From contig CANFJL010000008.1 of the NCBI GenBank assembly GCA_947447525.1, positions 1 to 64,000 of the forward strand: 64,000 nt of DNA, in the 5' to 3' direction. Source of the stretch: Flavobacteriales bacterium (lineage in GTDB: Bacteria > Bacteroidota > Bacteroidia > Flavobacteriales_D > Crocinitomicaceae). The position numbers were made by a program, and so were the translations under genes. This document shows positions 8,938-18,349 of this stretch, in pieces; position 1 is the stretch's first letter, and each line of letters opens with the position of its first letter. Under the pieces are notes generated by a model. It saw only the letters and a program-made list of their open reading frames with translations, did no database searches and had not been told where the DNA came from.

Positions 8938-10071
8938 CTATTTTTCTGCTAATTTAATAGCTTTTTCTATACTAATACGCTCTCCATTAAAGAAAGCTAT
9001 AACAAAAGCATGCTGAAATCCTTTTTCTTGCAATTCAATCTTGTAATTTTTGGCAGCATCTAGATCTTTTGCAAAGCTACCTGTGTAATATTTATACAAT
9101 TTATCTTGCTGATATTCTTTAACAGAAAGACCTTTAAATCTGGAGGAATTTAGAGCAATTCTTGTTTCTGATGTTTCGATTTGAACAGAGAAAATCAAAC
9201 CACTTGTATTTGATTTTACAGAACTCGTATCTGGCACAACTTCTTTTACTTCAGGAGGTGTATTAACTGGCGTATAATCAGAAACCTTCCCTTCCGTTTG
9301 ATTTTTATATTGAATGAATGCCGTTAACATCGATTGCGCCATTTTTTCTTGACCTTCGGGGCTTCCAATAAATTTTTCTTCTGTCGGATTGGGTAAGAAT
9401 CCAGTTTCAATTAACACAGAGGGCATGGTAGTTTTATAAAGTACTAAAAACCCAGCTTGCTTCACTCCTCTATCATAACGACCTTGTTTTTTAAATTCTT
9501 TTTGTAAAAATTCAGCAAATCGAATAGATTGATTAAGATTTACGGCTAATTGCAATTGGATGCCAATAATTGCATCTGGAGACATATCAAAATCCTTATA
9601 CTTAGCGCCTTTATCATCTTCCAGGGTAATAATTGAATTTTCTCTTTCGGCCACTTTTTGTTGGGACTCTGTACGATGAAGTCCGAGTACATAAGTTTCC
9701 GTACCATAAGCACTTGCGCTGCCTGCATTGGCATGAATACAGATAAATAAATCAGCATTGGCGCGGTTAGCAATGTTAGCACGTTCATACAATTCCACAA
9801 ACTCATCTTTATCTCTTGTGTAAATAACCTTTACATCAGGATATTTTTCTTTTATTAACTGACCAAGACGTAAGGCCATATTTAAACAAACATGCTTTTC
9901 ATGTGCAAAAGAACCATGGCAACCAGGATCCTTTCCTCCATGTCCAGCATCAATTACAATGGTCTTTATAGCTTGTTTCTCTGATTTTGAATTCTGGGAT
10001 AATACCAAGGTCGAAAACAGAAAAAAAGTTAGGAAAAAGGTTAGGAATAAATTCCTTGCACAATCGTTCAT
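8938..10071 (-). CDS. N-acetylmuramoyl-L-alanine amidase with C-terminal SPOR-like domain
   Basis: This secreted Zn-dependent Amidase_3 enzyme removes stem peptides from peptidoglycan during cell separation. Residues 1-25 are a signal peptide. The catalytic domain (about 36-260) shows IVIDAGHGGKDPG with zinc ligand His44, Glu58 in AHEKH, a second His in CIHANAG, and the catalytic Glu of LIETGFLPN. Residues about 290-377 (YKYYTGSFAKDLDAA) resemble a SPOR-type peptidoglycan-binding domain. It is the first gene of the operon with MCE and Fe-S genes, and is divergent from the LptD-like gene, an arrangement I recall from other Bacteroidota. Confidence 0.93.
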   Translation of the reverse strand: MNDCARNLFLTFFLTFFLFSTLVLSQNSKSEKQAIKTIVIDAGHGGKDPGCHGSFAHEKHVCLNMALRLGQLIKEKYPDVKVIYTRDKDEFVELYERANIANRANADLFICIHANAGSASAYGTETYVLGLHRTESQQKVAERENSIITLEDDKGAKYKDFDMSPDAIIGIQLQLAVNLNQSIRFAEFLQKEFKKQGRYDRGVKQAGFLVLYKTTMPSVLIETGFLPNPTEEKFIGSPEGQEKMAQSMLTAFIQYKNQTEGKVSDYTPVNTPPEVKEVVPDTSSVKSNTSGLIFSVQIETSETRIALNSSRFKGLSVKEYQQDKLYKYYTGSFAKDLDAAKNYKIELQEKGFQHAFVIAFFNGERISIEKAIKLAEK

Positions 10072-10139
10072 AGAAAGCGTAGTGTTTTTTGTAGTTTTGC
10101 AGTAAAGGAAATCATTCTAACAAATATAATTTGGTTTAA

Positions 10140-12677
10140 TTGACAACAAACAAGGGTTCATACCGATTTATCTTCGTGACATTGTTAATAATGTGTTTTA
10201 TTGGGAATGTTACAGCCCAAAAAGACCTTGTCAAAGACACGCTAAGCCTTGACGACAACTCTATTTCAGAGATAATTAAATATTCTGCGAAAGACTCTAT
10301 TTACAATGATATAAATGGTAAAAAAGTTCATTTATATGGAGCTGCTAAGGTCGAAATGGGAGAAATCAAGTTAAATGCAGGATATATTTTAATTGATTTA
10401 AACAAAAATGAAGTCCAAGCCAGCTACCGAATGTCATCAGATGGAGAGCGCATCGAACTTCCCCAATTTTCTGATGGACAAGATGATATCACTTGTTTAA
10501 GAATGCGTTACAATACCAAAACAGAAAAGGGGTACATTGAAGAGATGAACATAAAACAAGATGAGTTTTACTTTCATATGGGTGAGGCCAAACGCTATCC
10601 CAACGATGAAATTCACCTCAAGAAAGGCCGACTAACCACTTGTGATTTACCAGAACCCCACTACCATTTTCAATTATCGAAAGCGGTAATGATCCCTCAA
10701 AAAAGAATCGTTACAGGACCGATGAATTTGTGGGTAAATGGCATCCCAACGCCATTAGGACTGCCTTTTGCATTCATCCCTCAGCAAAAAGAAAGGACGC
10801 ACGGAATATTATTTCCAGAAATGGTCCCTATGTCTGCCTATGGATTTGGAGTACAAAATTTAGGTTATTATTTTCCCATTAATGATCATCTACAAACAAG
10901 TGCCTATATCAATTTATACAGTCGCGGTAGCTGGGGACTAAAAAACGACTTAGATTACGCTAAGCGATATGGATACAGTGGAAGACTTTCAGTTGGTTTT
11001 CAGCAGTTTAGAACAGGTTTTCCAAGCAATGCAGCACAAAACAAAGTGAGTGTCATTTGGACGCACAGAAAGGAATTAAAATCTAATCCCTATTGGAATT
11101 TTTCTTCCAATGTGAATTTCATTTCCGATAATAAGACCAAAAACAATTTAGATCCAATTAATCCTCAATACTTCAACAACAGTTTTAACTCAGACATCAA
11201 TATCAATCGACTCTTTCCAGGAAAGCCATTTACAACGGGAATGAAAATTTCCTTGCGTCAAAATTCTATTGCTAAAAACATTTCCTTGATGAGTCCGATA
11301 TTCAACGCTAATTTAACACGGATTTTTCCATTCAAAGGATTGATCAAAAAAGCAGATAAAGAGTGGAAAAAGACCATTCAAAGGATAGGATTCACCTACA
11401 ACATGGAGACACAAAATAAATCCACCTTTAAAGACTCCTTACTGAGCAACTTTAACTATCAAGGAATTAGCAATCAGTTCATGAATGGAGTCAACCAAGG
11501 AATTAGCTTGCAAACAACGGGGGGTTTATTTAAAAATGCTATAAAAATCACTCCGAGTTTGAGTTATGGAAATAAGATCAATTTTCAACAAATTGAAAAG
11601 GTTTACGATGTTAGCAAAAACGACAGTAAGACAGACACCTTGAGAAAAAGTGGGATGGCACATGAATTCAATTTCAATGTGAGCATGACGGCTGTAGTGT
11701 ACAGTTATTACAAATTCATCGGGAAAAACAAACCAATCTTAAGGCATCTGATGACCCCATCCATTGGATATCGTTATGTGCCTTTATTAAATCCCTTAGT
11801 AAGTGCTAATGCAGGTGCCAACCAAAGCTTGATCAATTACTCACAGTATGAGCGCAGTATATATTCAGTGGGGAATACCAATCGTTCTTCCTTCATGAAT
11901 TTTGGTGTAAACAATACTTTAGAATTAAAGGTAAAATCAGCCAAAGACACGGTAACGGGATTTAAAAAAATTAGACTTGTCGACCAATTTTCAATCAATG
12001 GAAACTATGATTTTTTCAAAGACACCATGCGCTTATCCAATTTATCCTTGAATTTAAGAATTAGTCCAGCGAGCTGGATGAACTTTGTTGCTAATGCTAG
12101 TTTTAGTCCTTATAGTTGGGATGCTATTAGTGGCAAAACGAAGAAAGAATATGCTATTGCAATGCAACAAGGACTTGGGAGATTCTTAAATACCAATTTC
12201 ACGAGCACCTTTACCCTAGCGACCAAAAAAAGTAGGGAGGTTATCAAGGAGGAAAGTGGTAAAAGAGTTGAAGACTGGAATAGTGATTACAATTACTTCA
12301 AACTGCATCCGGAGCAAGTAATTTACTTTAATATTCCTTGGAAGATGAATCTCTCTCATGTCTATTCGATTGTTGCAAATACCAATAAAACAATAAGTAA
12401 TCCAAATGACTATTATTTCGTTCAAACGGCAGTAATTAATGGTGATATTAGCTTCACAAAAAGATGGAATTTATCGAGTAACATCAATATAGACATTGCC
12501 AATAAAAACATCAGTAATCTTAATTTCTCACTTAATCGCAACCTACATTGTTGGGCACTCTCTTTTTACTATACGCCCATTGGAGGCAATAAAAGTTTTC
12601 TCTTAAGTATCAGAAATACCTCCTCTATCTTCAAGGATGCTAAGATTGAATTGAGAAAACCACCGAGCTTCTTATAA
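10140..12677 (+). CDS. lptD: Putative LPS assembly outer-membrane protein LptD (OstA family)
   Basis: LptD is the outer-membrane barrel that inserts lipopolysaccharide. The 845-residue protein has a signal peptide (ending NVTAQ near residue 27), an OstA-like N-terminal periplasmic domain (about 50-180, with IYNDINGKKVHLYGAAKVEMG) and a long barrel with alternating aromatic strands. It starts at TTG: an in-frame stop lies directly before it, and the next ATG (residue 18) would cut the signal peptide in half. Possible -7 box ATAATTTG lies 6 bases upstream. It ends one base before the convergent YihY gene. Membership of the Bacteroidota LptD-like family is clear; equivalence to E. coli LptD is inferred. 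Confidence 0.85.
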   Translation: MTTNKGSYRFIFVTLLIMCFIGNVTAQKDLVKDTLSLDDNSISEIIKYSAKDSIYNDINGKKVHLYGAAKVEMGEIKLNAGYILIDLNKNEVQASYRMSSDGERIELPQFSDGQDDITCLRMRYNTKTEKGYIEEMNIKQDEFYFHMGEAKRYPNDEIHLKKGRLTTCDLPEPHYHFQLSKAVMIPQKRIVTGPMNLWVNGIPTPLGLPFAFIPQQKERTHGILFPEMVPMSAYGFGVQNLGYYFPINDHLQTSAYINLYSRGSWGLKNDLDYAKRYGYSGRLSVGFQQFRTGFPSNAAQNKVSVIWTHRKELKSNPYWNFSSNVNFISDNKTKNNLDPINPQYFNNSFNSDININRLFPGKPFTTGMKISLRQNSIAKNISLMSPIFNANLTRIFPFKGLIKKADKEWKKTIQRIGFTYNMETQNKSTFKDSLLSNFNYQGISNQFMNGVNQGISLQTTGGLFKNAIKITPSLSYGNKINFQQIEKVYDVSKNDSKTDTLRKSGMAHEFNFNVSMTAVVYSYYKFIGKNKPILRHLMTPSIGYRYVPLLNPLVSANAGANQSLINYSQYERSIYSVGNTNRSSFMNFGVNNTLELKVKSAKDTVTGFKKIRLVDQFSINGNYDFFKDTMRLSNLSLNLRISPASWMNFVANASFSPYSWDAISGKTKKEYAIAMQQGLGRFLNTNFTSTFTLATKKSREVIKEESGKRVEDWNSDYNYFKLHPEQVIYFNIPWKMNLSHVYSIVANTNKTISNPNDYYFVQTAVINGDISFTKRWNLSSNINIDIANKNISNLNFSLNRNLHCWALSFYYTPIGGNKSFLLSIRNTSSIFKDAKIELRKPPSFL

Positions 12678-12678
12678 A

Positions 12679-13551
12679 CTAATGGATGGGATCACCAATA
12701 TGTTTTCCAAGGACATAAGTATATTTGGCCCCAAAGAATACAATTTGAGCGGAGTAATTTACCCAAGCCAGCAATATAAATAGAGAACTTGCAATTCCCG
12801 ACTTACCCATAAAAAAGTAATTCTGGAGATAAAACTTAATCAGCAACTGACTTGAATACAAGATAACTGCTGTCAATAAAGCACCCCTAAAAGCAAGATT
12901 CCAAGAGATTTTTCCATCGTGCAAATATTTAAAAATCATTATAAATATCAGTAAGTTACTTGCTATTGAGAAAACATGATGCAGTAAAGAAAATAACCAA
13001 TCAAGTACATTATCATTCTTAAAAAAACTCGATTCCATAAAAGAAAAAATAAAGATCTGTAAGAAATAAAATAATATAATAACGAAGGCAAAAAAGGCTA
13101 AAAATAGAATCGAAACAAAGCGGAAGCCGATTACATTCTTAATAATATTTTGTTTTTCTCGACGCTTGGCTTTAATTTCAAAAAAATCATTAATACTTCT
13201 TTTTAAGGAGACTAAAAAAGCTGAGCAGGTATACATTAATAATATAAAGCCGACTATCTCAATCAATAATCCGTTTTTATCCAAATGCATGGATTGTAGA
13301 TAACTCATAAAACTTGAGGTGTCTTGGATACCAACATTATTTTTAAAAATGTCATTAATAATGAGGAGCATTCTTTCCGAACCAACAATTCTACCGAAAG
13401 TAGAAATAGTTAAAAAAATTATTGGAACGAGCGCAAAAAGAGTATAATAGGACAAAGCGGCACCGTGAAAAAAAGCTCCTTCTTCAATATACTCAACAAT
13501 ACTTTCCTTGACTATATGATAATTTTTTACCCAACGATTACCTTTATCCAT
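12679..13551 (-). CDS. YihY/BrkB family inner-membrane protein
   Basis: A roughly 290-residue integral membrane protein with about six hydrophobic segments and the family motif GAALSYYTLFALVPIIFLTIS near the N-terminus. The family has been annotated as ribonuclease BN or a serum-resistance factor; its true role is unsettled and transport has been proposed. I choose the ATG at 13551, which overlaps the ABC ATPase stop codon by 8 bases (ATGGATAA), over an upstream start at 13581 that would add ten residues inside the ATPase gene. The overlap suggests translational coupling with the ATPase. Confidence 0.9.
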   Translation of the reverse strand: MDKGNRWVKNYHIVKESIVEYIEEGAFFHGAALSYYTLFALVPIIFLTISTFGRIVGSERMLLIINDIFKNNVGIQDTSSFMSYLQSMHLDKNGLLIEIVGFILLMYTCSAFLVSLKRSINDFFEIKAKRREKQNIIKNVIGFRFVSILFLAFFAFVIILFYFLQIFIFSFMESSFFKNDNVLDWLFSLLHHVFSIASNLLIFIMIFKYLHDGKISWNLAFRGALLTAVILYSSQLLIKFYLQNYFFMGKSGIASSLFILLAWVNYSAQIVFFGAKYTYVLGKHIGDPIH

Positions 13552-14467
13552 GTTTTTTAACGATATCAATTGCAACAACATTATGAAGCGGTTCGAAGCT
13601 ATAAAGAATTATTTCTTCTCCATTGTGCGTTGTAAAAAAATTATTAAAAACAGCTCCCATAAACAGTGCTGTTTCAAATTCAATTTTAAGCATTCCTTTA
13701 TTGTTTACAACATATTCATCTGGTCTAAAGAGAATTTTTTTATCCATTAGAACGATTTCATTGATGGGTCCAAACAACAAAGAATCCATTTTACTAGAAT
13801 GATAGTAGATACTTTCTGGATTTTTTTTGCGGCTCAATTTCCCTTTATTCACAATACAAACTTGATCTGAAAGACCCAAAATATCTTGTCCATCATGAGA
13901 AACGAGCAGCATGGCTACACCCTCTTTTTCTCTAATTTTTTGAAGATGTTTGGTGAGTTTCAAGCGAAGGCGTGCATCTAAATGCGCAAAAGGTTCATCG
14001 AGTAATATTACACTTGGTGCTTTTGCGATCGCTCTAGCGATAGCAACACGCTGTTGTTCGCCTCCCGAAAGTGTCTTTGCCATTTGATTAGCCAATCCTT
14101 TTAATGCTAAGAGTTGGAGCATTTTAGCCACCCTTCTTTCTCTTTTGTCATTGGGAAGATACAATATGGCTTCCCTAATGTTTTCTGCAACCGTATGAAA
14201 TGGATCTAGCTTAAAATCTTGGTTTACAATTTCAATTCCAGGATGACCTGGAACTAAGCGTTGAGAAGCGAGGGGTTGAATTTTTCCTTTAAAAATTATT
14301 TCGCCTTCATTTTGGTCTACTAAACCTGCAATAATTTTAAGCAAGGAAGATTTACCAACGCCACTTTTACCAACAAGACCAATGATCTCACCAGGCTTCA
14401 AATCAAAAGAAATGCCTTTTAAAATTGGATCCTTATACGAAAGGAAGATATTTTTAATTTGTAACAT
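13544..14467 (-). CDS. ABC transporter ATP-binding protein with TOBE-like tail, no permease nearby
   Basis: A 307-residue ABC ATPase of the importer type. Walker A GKSGVGKS is at 33-40, the Q-loop glutamine at 83, signature LSGGEQQR at 133-140, Walker B ILLDEP at 154-159 and the H-loop in LLVSHD near 190. Residues about 235-307 resemble the TOBE-like regulatory domain of PotA/FbpC/MetN ATPases. No permease or binding protein is adjacent; the neighbours are the YihY membrane protein (8-base overlap) and an unknown gene (one-base overlap). The transported substrate cannot be told. Confidence 0.88.
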   Translation of the reverse strand: MLQIKNIFLSYKDPILKGISFDLKPGEIIGLVGKSGVGKSSLLKIIAGLVDQNEGEIIFKGKIQPLASQRLVPGHPGIEIVNQDFKLDPFHTVAENIREAILYLPNDKRERRVAKMLQLLALKGLANQMAKTLSGGEQQRVAIARAIAKAPSVILLDEPFAHLDARLRLKLTKHLQKIREKEGVAMLLVSHDGQDILGLSDQVCIVNKGKLSRKKNPESIYYHSSKMDSLLFGPINEIVLMDKKILFRPDEYVVNNKGMLKIEFETALFMGAVFNNFFTTHNGEEIILYSFEPLHNVVAIDIVKKHG

Positions 14468-14895
14468 TATCTCGTTAAATCTTTTGGAAATTCTTTTGAA
14501 GCAATATAAACTCCAGGAGACGGATTGGCCATTGGCTCTAAGTCTTTCAAGATAATTGTTATTTTAAACCCATCGTCTTCTTTCAAAAGGTCGACCGAAT
14601 GAAGTATACTTTCTGAAGCACCAACATAACAAATAGGGGCATCAGAAGATGTGATTTCAAACAAACGCATCTTAGGAACAGAAAAAGTAAAATCATTCCC
14701 ATCTGCAAAAGTACCTTGAAGAATATATTCACTATTATTCAATTCTTTAACATCAGATACTGAACTTGAAATAGACATATCATCCTCCCAGTGGTATTGA
14801 ATATTATCACTTGACGGTTTCCCTTCATTTTGCGCATCCGCTTGTTCTTGCGAGTACAACTCATTTAATTGGAAACACTGAATATAACATTTCAT
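14467..14895 (-). CDS. Hypothetical protein
   Basis: A 142-residue soluble protein without signal peptide or membrane segment. It is acidic and rich in Ser and Asp, with several short beta-strand-like stretches (NSEYILQGTFADGNDFTFSVP, then FKITIILKDLEP). I do not recognise a family. It shares one base with the ABC ATPase start, so it is very probably the first gene of that operon. The ATG at 14895 is the only credible start. A near-consensus TAATTTTA lies upstream in the divergent spacer. Confidence 0.65.
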   Translation of the reverse strand: MKCYIQCFQLNELYSQEQADAQNEGKPSSDNIQYHWEDDMSISSSVSDVKELNNSEYILQGTFADGNDFTFSVPKMRLFEITSSDAPICYVGASESILHSVDLLKEDDGFKITIILKDLEPMANPSPGVYIASKEFPKDLTR

Positions 14896-14939
14896 AAATA
14901 GACTTTTGTTAAAATTAATTTAATTCTCTTGAGAAGGAG

Positions 14940-14947
14940 TAAATTTG
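14940..14947 (+). promoter_or_regulatory. Predicted -7 element (TAAATTTG)
   Basis: An exact TAnnTTTG match ending 11 bases before the ATG at 14959. It argues that translation starts at that ATG rather than at an upstream TTG at 14929, because the TTG would lie upstream of the expected transcription start. Confidence 0.5.
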
Positions 14948-14958
14948 TAAAAAGAAAA

Positions 14959-15606
14959 ATGAAAATAATACTACTAGGCGCAAGTGGATTAATTGGATCA
15001 AAACTTTTGAAACAGATGCTAATTGACCCAGAAATTACAAGAATAGTGCTATTTGTACGCAAGTCATTGGCAATTCAGCACGAAAAAATAGAGCAGCATA
15101 TTATTTATTTTGATGCAATGAATGACTTTGCTCAATACTTCAATGGAGATGCCTTAGTTTGTGCTCTTGGTACTACGCGAAGTAAAACCCCAAATCAAAT
15201 TGATTATCGAAAAATCGATTTAGGATATACTATGGAAGCTGCTAATTTAGCAAAAACGAAGGGTGTAAAACAAATTCATCTCATTAGCTCGATGGGTGCT
15301 TATCCAAAATCAAAAGTGTTTTATTCAGCATTAAAAGGGGAGATTGAGAACCTTATCATTGGATTAAAATTTGATAAAACAATAATATACAGACCCTCTA
15401 TCTTGATTGGGGAAAGGTCAGAATCGCGACCAATGGAAAAATTATCTCAAAAATTAAATTGGTTGTACGATCCTTTACTTTTTGGTCGTTTAAAAAAGTA
15501 TAGAAGTATCAAAGCAGAATTGGTGGCAACTAAAATTATCTCTGAGATTAAAAAAAAAAATACAGGAGTCCATATTTTGGACTCGGAAGAAATTAAGCAA
15601 GATTAA
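14959..15606 (+). CDS. NAD(P)-binding Rossmann-fold protein (atypical SDR / NAD(P)H-binding)
   Basis: A 215-residue protein beginning MKIILLGASGLIGSKLLKQM, whose GASGLIG motif is the dinucleotide-binding loop of atypical short-chain dehydrogenases. Family features include LVCALGTTRSK near residue 70, HLISSMGAYPKSKVFYSALKG near 105, where a serine and a YSALK motif take the place of the catalytic Ser/Tyr/Lys, and IYRPSILIGER near 145. This is the HTATIP2/YbjT-like subgroup; the substrate is unknown. A run of ten A residues lies near 15551 in the KKK codons, but the frame stays open. An intrinsic terminator follows. Confidence 0.88.
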   Translation: MKIILLGASGLIGSKLLKQMLIDPEITRIVLFVRKSLAIQHEKIEQHIIYFDAMNDFAQYFNGDALVCALGTTRSKTPNQIDYRKIDLGYTMEAANLAKTKGVKQIHLISSMGAYPKSKVFYSALKGEIENLIIGLKFDKTIIYRPSILIGERSESRPMEKLSQKLNWLYDPLLFGRLKKYRSIKAELVATKIISEIKKKNTGVHILDSEEIKQD

Positions 15607-15625
15607 TTTTTAGTATGAATAATCC

Positions 15626-15656
15626 GTAATAGCTTTTTTAAGCTACTTACTTTTTT
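15626..15656 (+). terminator. Rho-independent terminator
   Basis: GTAA-TAGCTT pairs with AAGCTA-TTAC (one bulged C) around a TTTT loop, followed by six T at 15651-15656. It would end the Rossmann-fold gene on the plus strand and overlaps the last codons of the convergent gene. Confidence 0.6.
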
Positions 15657-16801
15657 GCTTTGTTGTGTTGCTTATAATCAAATCGCTTGGATTCATAGGG
15701 ATAATATTCGGCAAGTTCACCCGAATAGTAAAACTCAAAAGCCACTGATCCAAATGTAAAGGACTTATCACCAACATTAAAGACCGATCCCCCTACTCCA
15801 GGATTCTTTTTAGGAACAGATTTATAAAATCCTAAATTAAATAAGGAAGCCAAAATTTCTGGGCGTTCATCAATTGGATATCCAGCTCTTTCCCATTGCA
15901 TTTTGATTTGTTTTACAAAAATTGCAGCATACAAATAGGAATAATAATGATTCTTTAATTGAACCAATCGGCTTATTCGCAATGAAAGCGTATCATTTAG
16001 CTTGTTTTTGTAATCCGTAATCGTGTCATAATCCAATAGATTTTCATATGATTTACCTAAATAATAAGGTGATTTTTTATCTTTTAAAAAATATTCAATA
16101 GCTGAAGCTGTACTTTCTTTAATTCCAGTAACACCGTAGGAAGAATTGGTTTCAAGGGCCAAGGATCTTAAGGGCGCAATCAGCCCTTTAAATCTTTCTC
16201 TACGAGAATTAAACAATCTAATTTGTTCACCAACCAAACAAGTAACAATTACCCGGGCCTCAACACCTGTAACTTCAGCAGCTGAATCTATGTAAGGTTT
16301 GTCCTTAATCAGTGCCAGTCTGAAATGTTTCCATTCGGCAATATTCATCCAATTATAGATACTAAGAGCAGTAGAGGGACTATTTGAAGTCTTTAATTTC
16401 GCATTTAATTTTTTAAGTTCGCGTTGATAATTTTGATTGTTCATCATTTGAAGATCAAAAGCATCTATCATTTTCATAACGATAAACTCATCTTTATTTT
16501 TAGACCAGACACTGAGGATAATTTGAGCATTTTTTGGATAAAAATCATTAATTAGCATAATGCGTTGCAAGGAAGTATAATGATTCCTAACCATTTGGGC
16601 ACTATCTACACGATAGGATTGATTGTATTTATCGTTGATTCCTTGGAAATATCTATTGTTAACATCTAATCTACCAGAATCTCGCGTCCATTGGAACTTC
16701 ATTGCGAGATAAGAAAAAGTCAAAAATGCACCAATAACAGCAAAACTATATAAGGAAATCCGAAAAGGAACTTTAAACCATTTATTATTAAACACTTGCA
16801 T
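15647..16801 (-). CDS. Membrane-anchored lysozyme-like (DUF1402-like) protein
   Basis: A 384-residue protein with one membrane segment at about residues 15-35 and a large periplasmic part. The region about 175-240 (VTCLVGEQIRLFNSRRERFK, then SYGVTGIKESTASAIE) resembles the lysozyme-like fold of DUF1402 and SLT-type proteins: a glutamate in a helix, followed by the 'SYG..GI....A' segment. Glu in GEQ would be the candidate catalytic residue. It could act on peptidoglycan. The assignment rests on motif resemblance only. Its promoter is the best consensus match in the window (16816-16846). Confidence 0.55.
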   Translation of the reverse strand: MQVFNNKWFKVPFRISLYSFAVIGAFLTFSYLAMKFQWTRDSGRLDVNNRYFQGINDKYNQSYRVDSAQMVRNHYTSLQRIMLINDFYPKNAQIILSVWSKNKDEFIVMKMIDAFDLQMMNNQNYQRELKKLNAKLKTSNSPSTALSIYNWMNIAEWKHFRLALIKDKPYIDSAAEVTGVEARVIVTCLVGEQIRLFNSRRERFKGLIAPLRSLALETNSSYGVTGIKESTASAIEYFLKDKKSPYYLGKSYENLLDYDTITDYKNKLNDTLSLRISRLVQLKNHYYSYLYAAIFVKQIKMQWERAGYPIDERPEILASLFNLGFYKSVPKKNPGVGGSVFNVGDKSFTFGSVAFEFYYSGELAEYYPYESKRFDYKQHNKAKK

Positions 16802-16815
16802 CTAAAATATTTGGG

Positions 16816-16846
16816 CAAATATATGCGATAATAAAGAGAACTCAAA
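16816..16846 (-). promoter_or_regulatory. Bacteroidota housekeeping promoter (TTTG-N19-TATATTTG)
   Basis: On the minus strand TTTG (16843-16846) is followed after exactly 19 bases by TATATTTG (16816-16823), an exact match to the -33/-7 consensus described for Bacteroides. The ATG at 16801 lies 14 bases beyond the -7 box, so the leader is very short. Confidence 0.75.
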
Positions 16847-16930
16847 AGAAGATACTTTTCAACTTTTAAATATTAACAATTAAGAAAATAAATTAGTTAT
16901 AAATGAATCCAATTCATTAATTTCGAAACT

Positions 16931-18298
16931 ATGAAAAAGATAACTACACTCCTACTTTTAACACTATGTTTAGTTAGTGTCAGGACAAGCATTGGCCAAA
17001 AAAATAATGTCCTTGATAAGGCAGGAATTAATAGAATGTTAAGTTCAGGAATTGCGTTGTACCAACAAGGACGATTGAATGACGCAATCTCTATTTTAAA
17101 AACCGCTGAAATAAAAGATACCGCCAATTGGAGCGTATTGTACTGGATGGGGATGTCGTTTTATGATTTATCGAGTTATTATGCTGCGGAAGAATGTGCT
17201 GTAAGAGCCAATGAAATCATAGGAAGGGAAGAAAATGTGGATGTAGATTTAATCAAATTATTAGGTGATGTAAATCATCGCTTAGGAAATGTGGATCTTG
17301 CCGCAAAATATTATAAGCAAACAGCTGAATTAATGGGGAAGAAAATTTCCACTGATATGGGTATTCCTGAATTAATTGATGCCTGTGAATTATACCTAAA
17401 AGACACTAAATCAGGGAGAAAAAGTAAGCGATCTATACTTGCTGACGCGATTAATACTGTTGATGATGAGTATGCCCCTATTTTAATGAATGGCGGTAGA
17501 GATTTATTTTTTACAGCGCGCAAACCGGAAACTACTGGAAATAATATAAACCCAGACGATCAGCGCTATTTTGAAGATATGTATCATGCACAATGGGACA
17601 CTGTTTCATTAAGCTGGAAAATGAATAAGTTAACCTTCTCTGAATGGAATACAAATGGATTTGATGCTTTGACTTACGTAAATGAAAATGGGCTGTTTGG
17701 ATTGTGTACCATTAATACTTCGGCCACTGAGAAAACAACTAAAAGTTCTGACATTTTTGAAATTATCGGGGAGGAACCTTTAAAATGGTCTTCCATGGAT
17801 GTTATTAAAAATAAGAGTATTAATACAGATTATTTTGAAGGTGCGGCAAGTTTAGCGCAAGTTTCAGACATGGAACAAAAAATGATTTTTGTTAGCGACC
17901 GTAAAGGCGATGTATCAGGGACTGATCTTTATAGCGTTTCTCGCACTGATGAACTCTGGCAGACCTCAGTAAGATTGCCTAATGAGATCAACAGTTTAGG
18001 AGATGAAACAACTCCTTACCTTACAGAAGATGGACAATTCCTTTTCTTTAGTAGTAGAGGATTGCCTGGATATGGAGGTTATGATATTTTTTATTCCCAA
18101 TGGATTGATGAAAAATGGTCTACTCCTGTAAATTTAGGTTTAGAAATAAATAGTGTAAATGATGATACTCATTTTCAAATCAACACAAAAACAAATCAAT
18201 GTGTTCTTGCTTCCATGGCAGTTCGTGGTGATTATTTCAGCTATGACTTATTTCAAGCAGATCTGACTGGATTAAATTTCCCATTTTTAAAAAAATGA
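16931..18298 (+). CDS. Periplasmic TPR plus PD40 beta-propeller protein
   Basis: A 455-residue protein with an N-terminal signal peptide (to about residue 22, ending TSIGQ). Residues about 30-150 form TPR-like helices (YQQGRLNDAISILKTAEIKD, then RLGNVDLAAKYYKQ). Residues about 175-450 hold TolB-type PD40 repeats, for example PYLTEDGQFLFFSSRGLPGY and GYDIFYSQW. The architecture equals the N-terminal half of PorE-type T9SS proteins but lacks the OmpA domain. It may be a scaffold in the envelope. The MuiA-like gene follows 51 bases later on the same strand. Confidence 0.8.
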   Translation: MKKITTLLLLTLCLVSVRTSIGQKNNVLDKAGINRMLSSGIALYQQGRLNDAISILKTAEIKDTANWSVLYWMGMSFYDLSSYYAAEECAVRANEIIGREENVDVDLIKLLGDVNHRLGNVDLAAKYYKQTAELMGKKISTDMGIPELIDACELYLKDTKSGRKSKRSILADAINTVDDEYAPILMNGGRDLFFTARKPETTGNNINPDDQRYFEDMYHAQWDTVSLSWKMNKLTFSEWNTNGFDALTYVNENGLFGLCTINTSATEKTTKSSDIFEIIGEEPLKWSSMDVIKNKSINTDYFEGAASLAQVSDMEQKMIFVSDRKGDVSGTDLYSVSRTDELWQTSVRLPNEINSLGDETTPYLTEDGQFLFFSSRGLPGYGGYDIFYSQWIDEKWSTPVNLGLEINSVNDDTHFQINTKTNQCVLASMAVRGDYFSYDLFQADLTGLNFPFLKK

Positions 18299-18349
18299 AC
18301 CGTTTATATTGACTGTTGTACTAAATGTGAATTCTCTTAAAATAAACTT

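Noticed and set aside
15541-15570. Possible frameshift at the run of ten A in the Rossmann-fold gene
   Set aside because: The frame continues cleanly to a normal end (DSEEIKQD) with family-consistent length, so no frameshift is supported.
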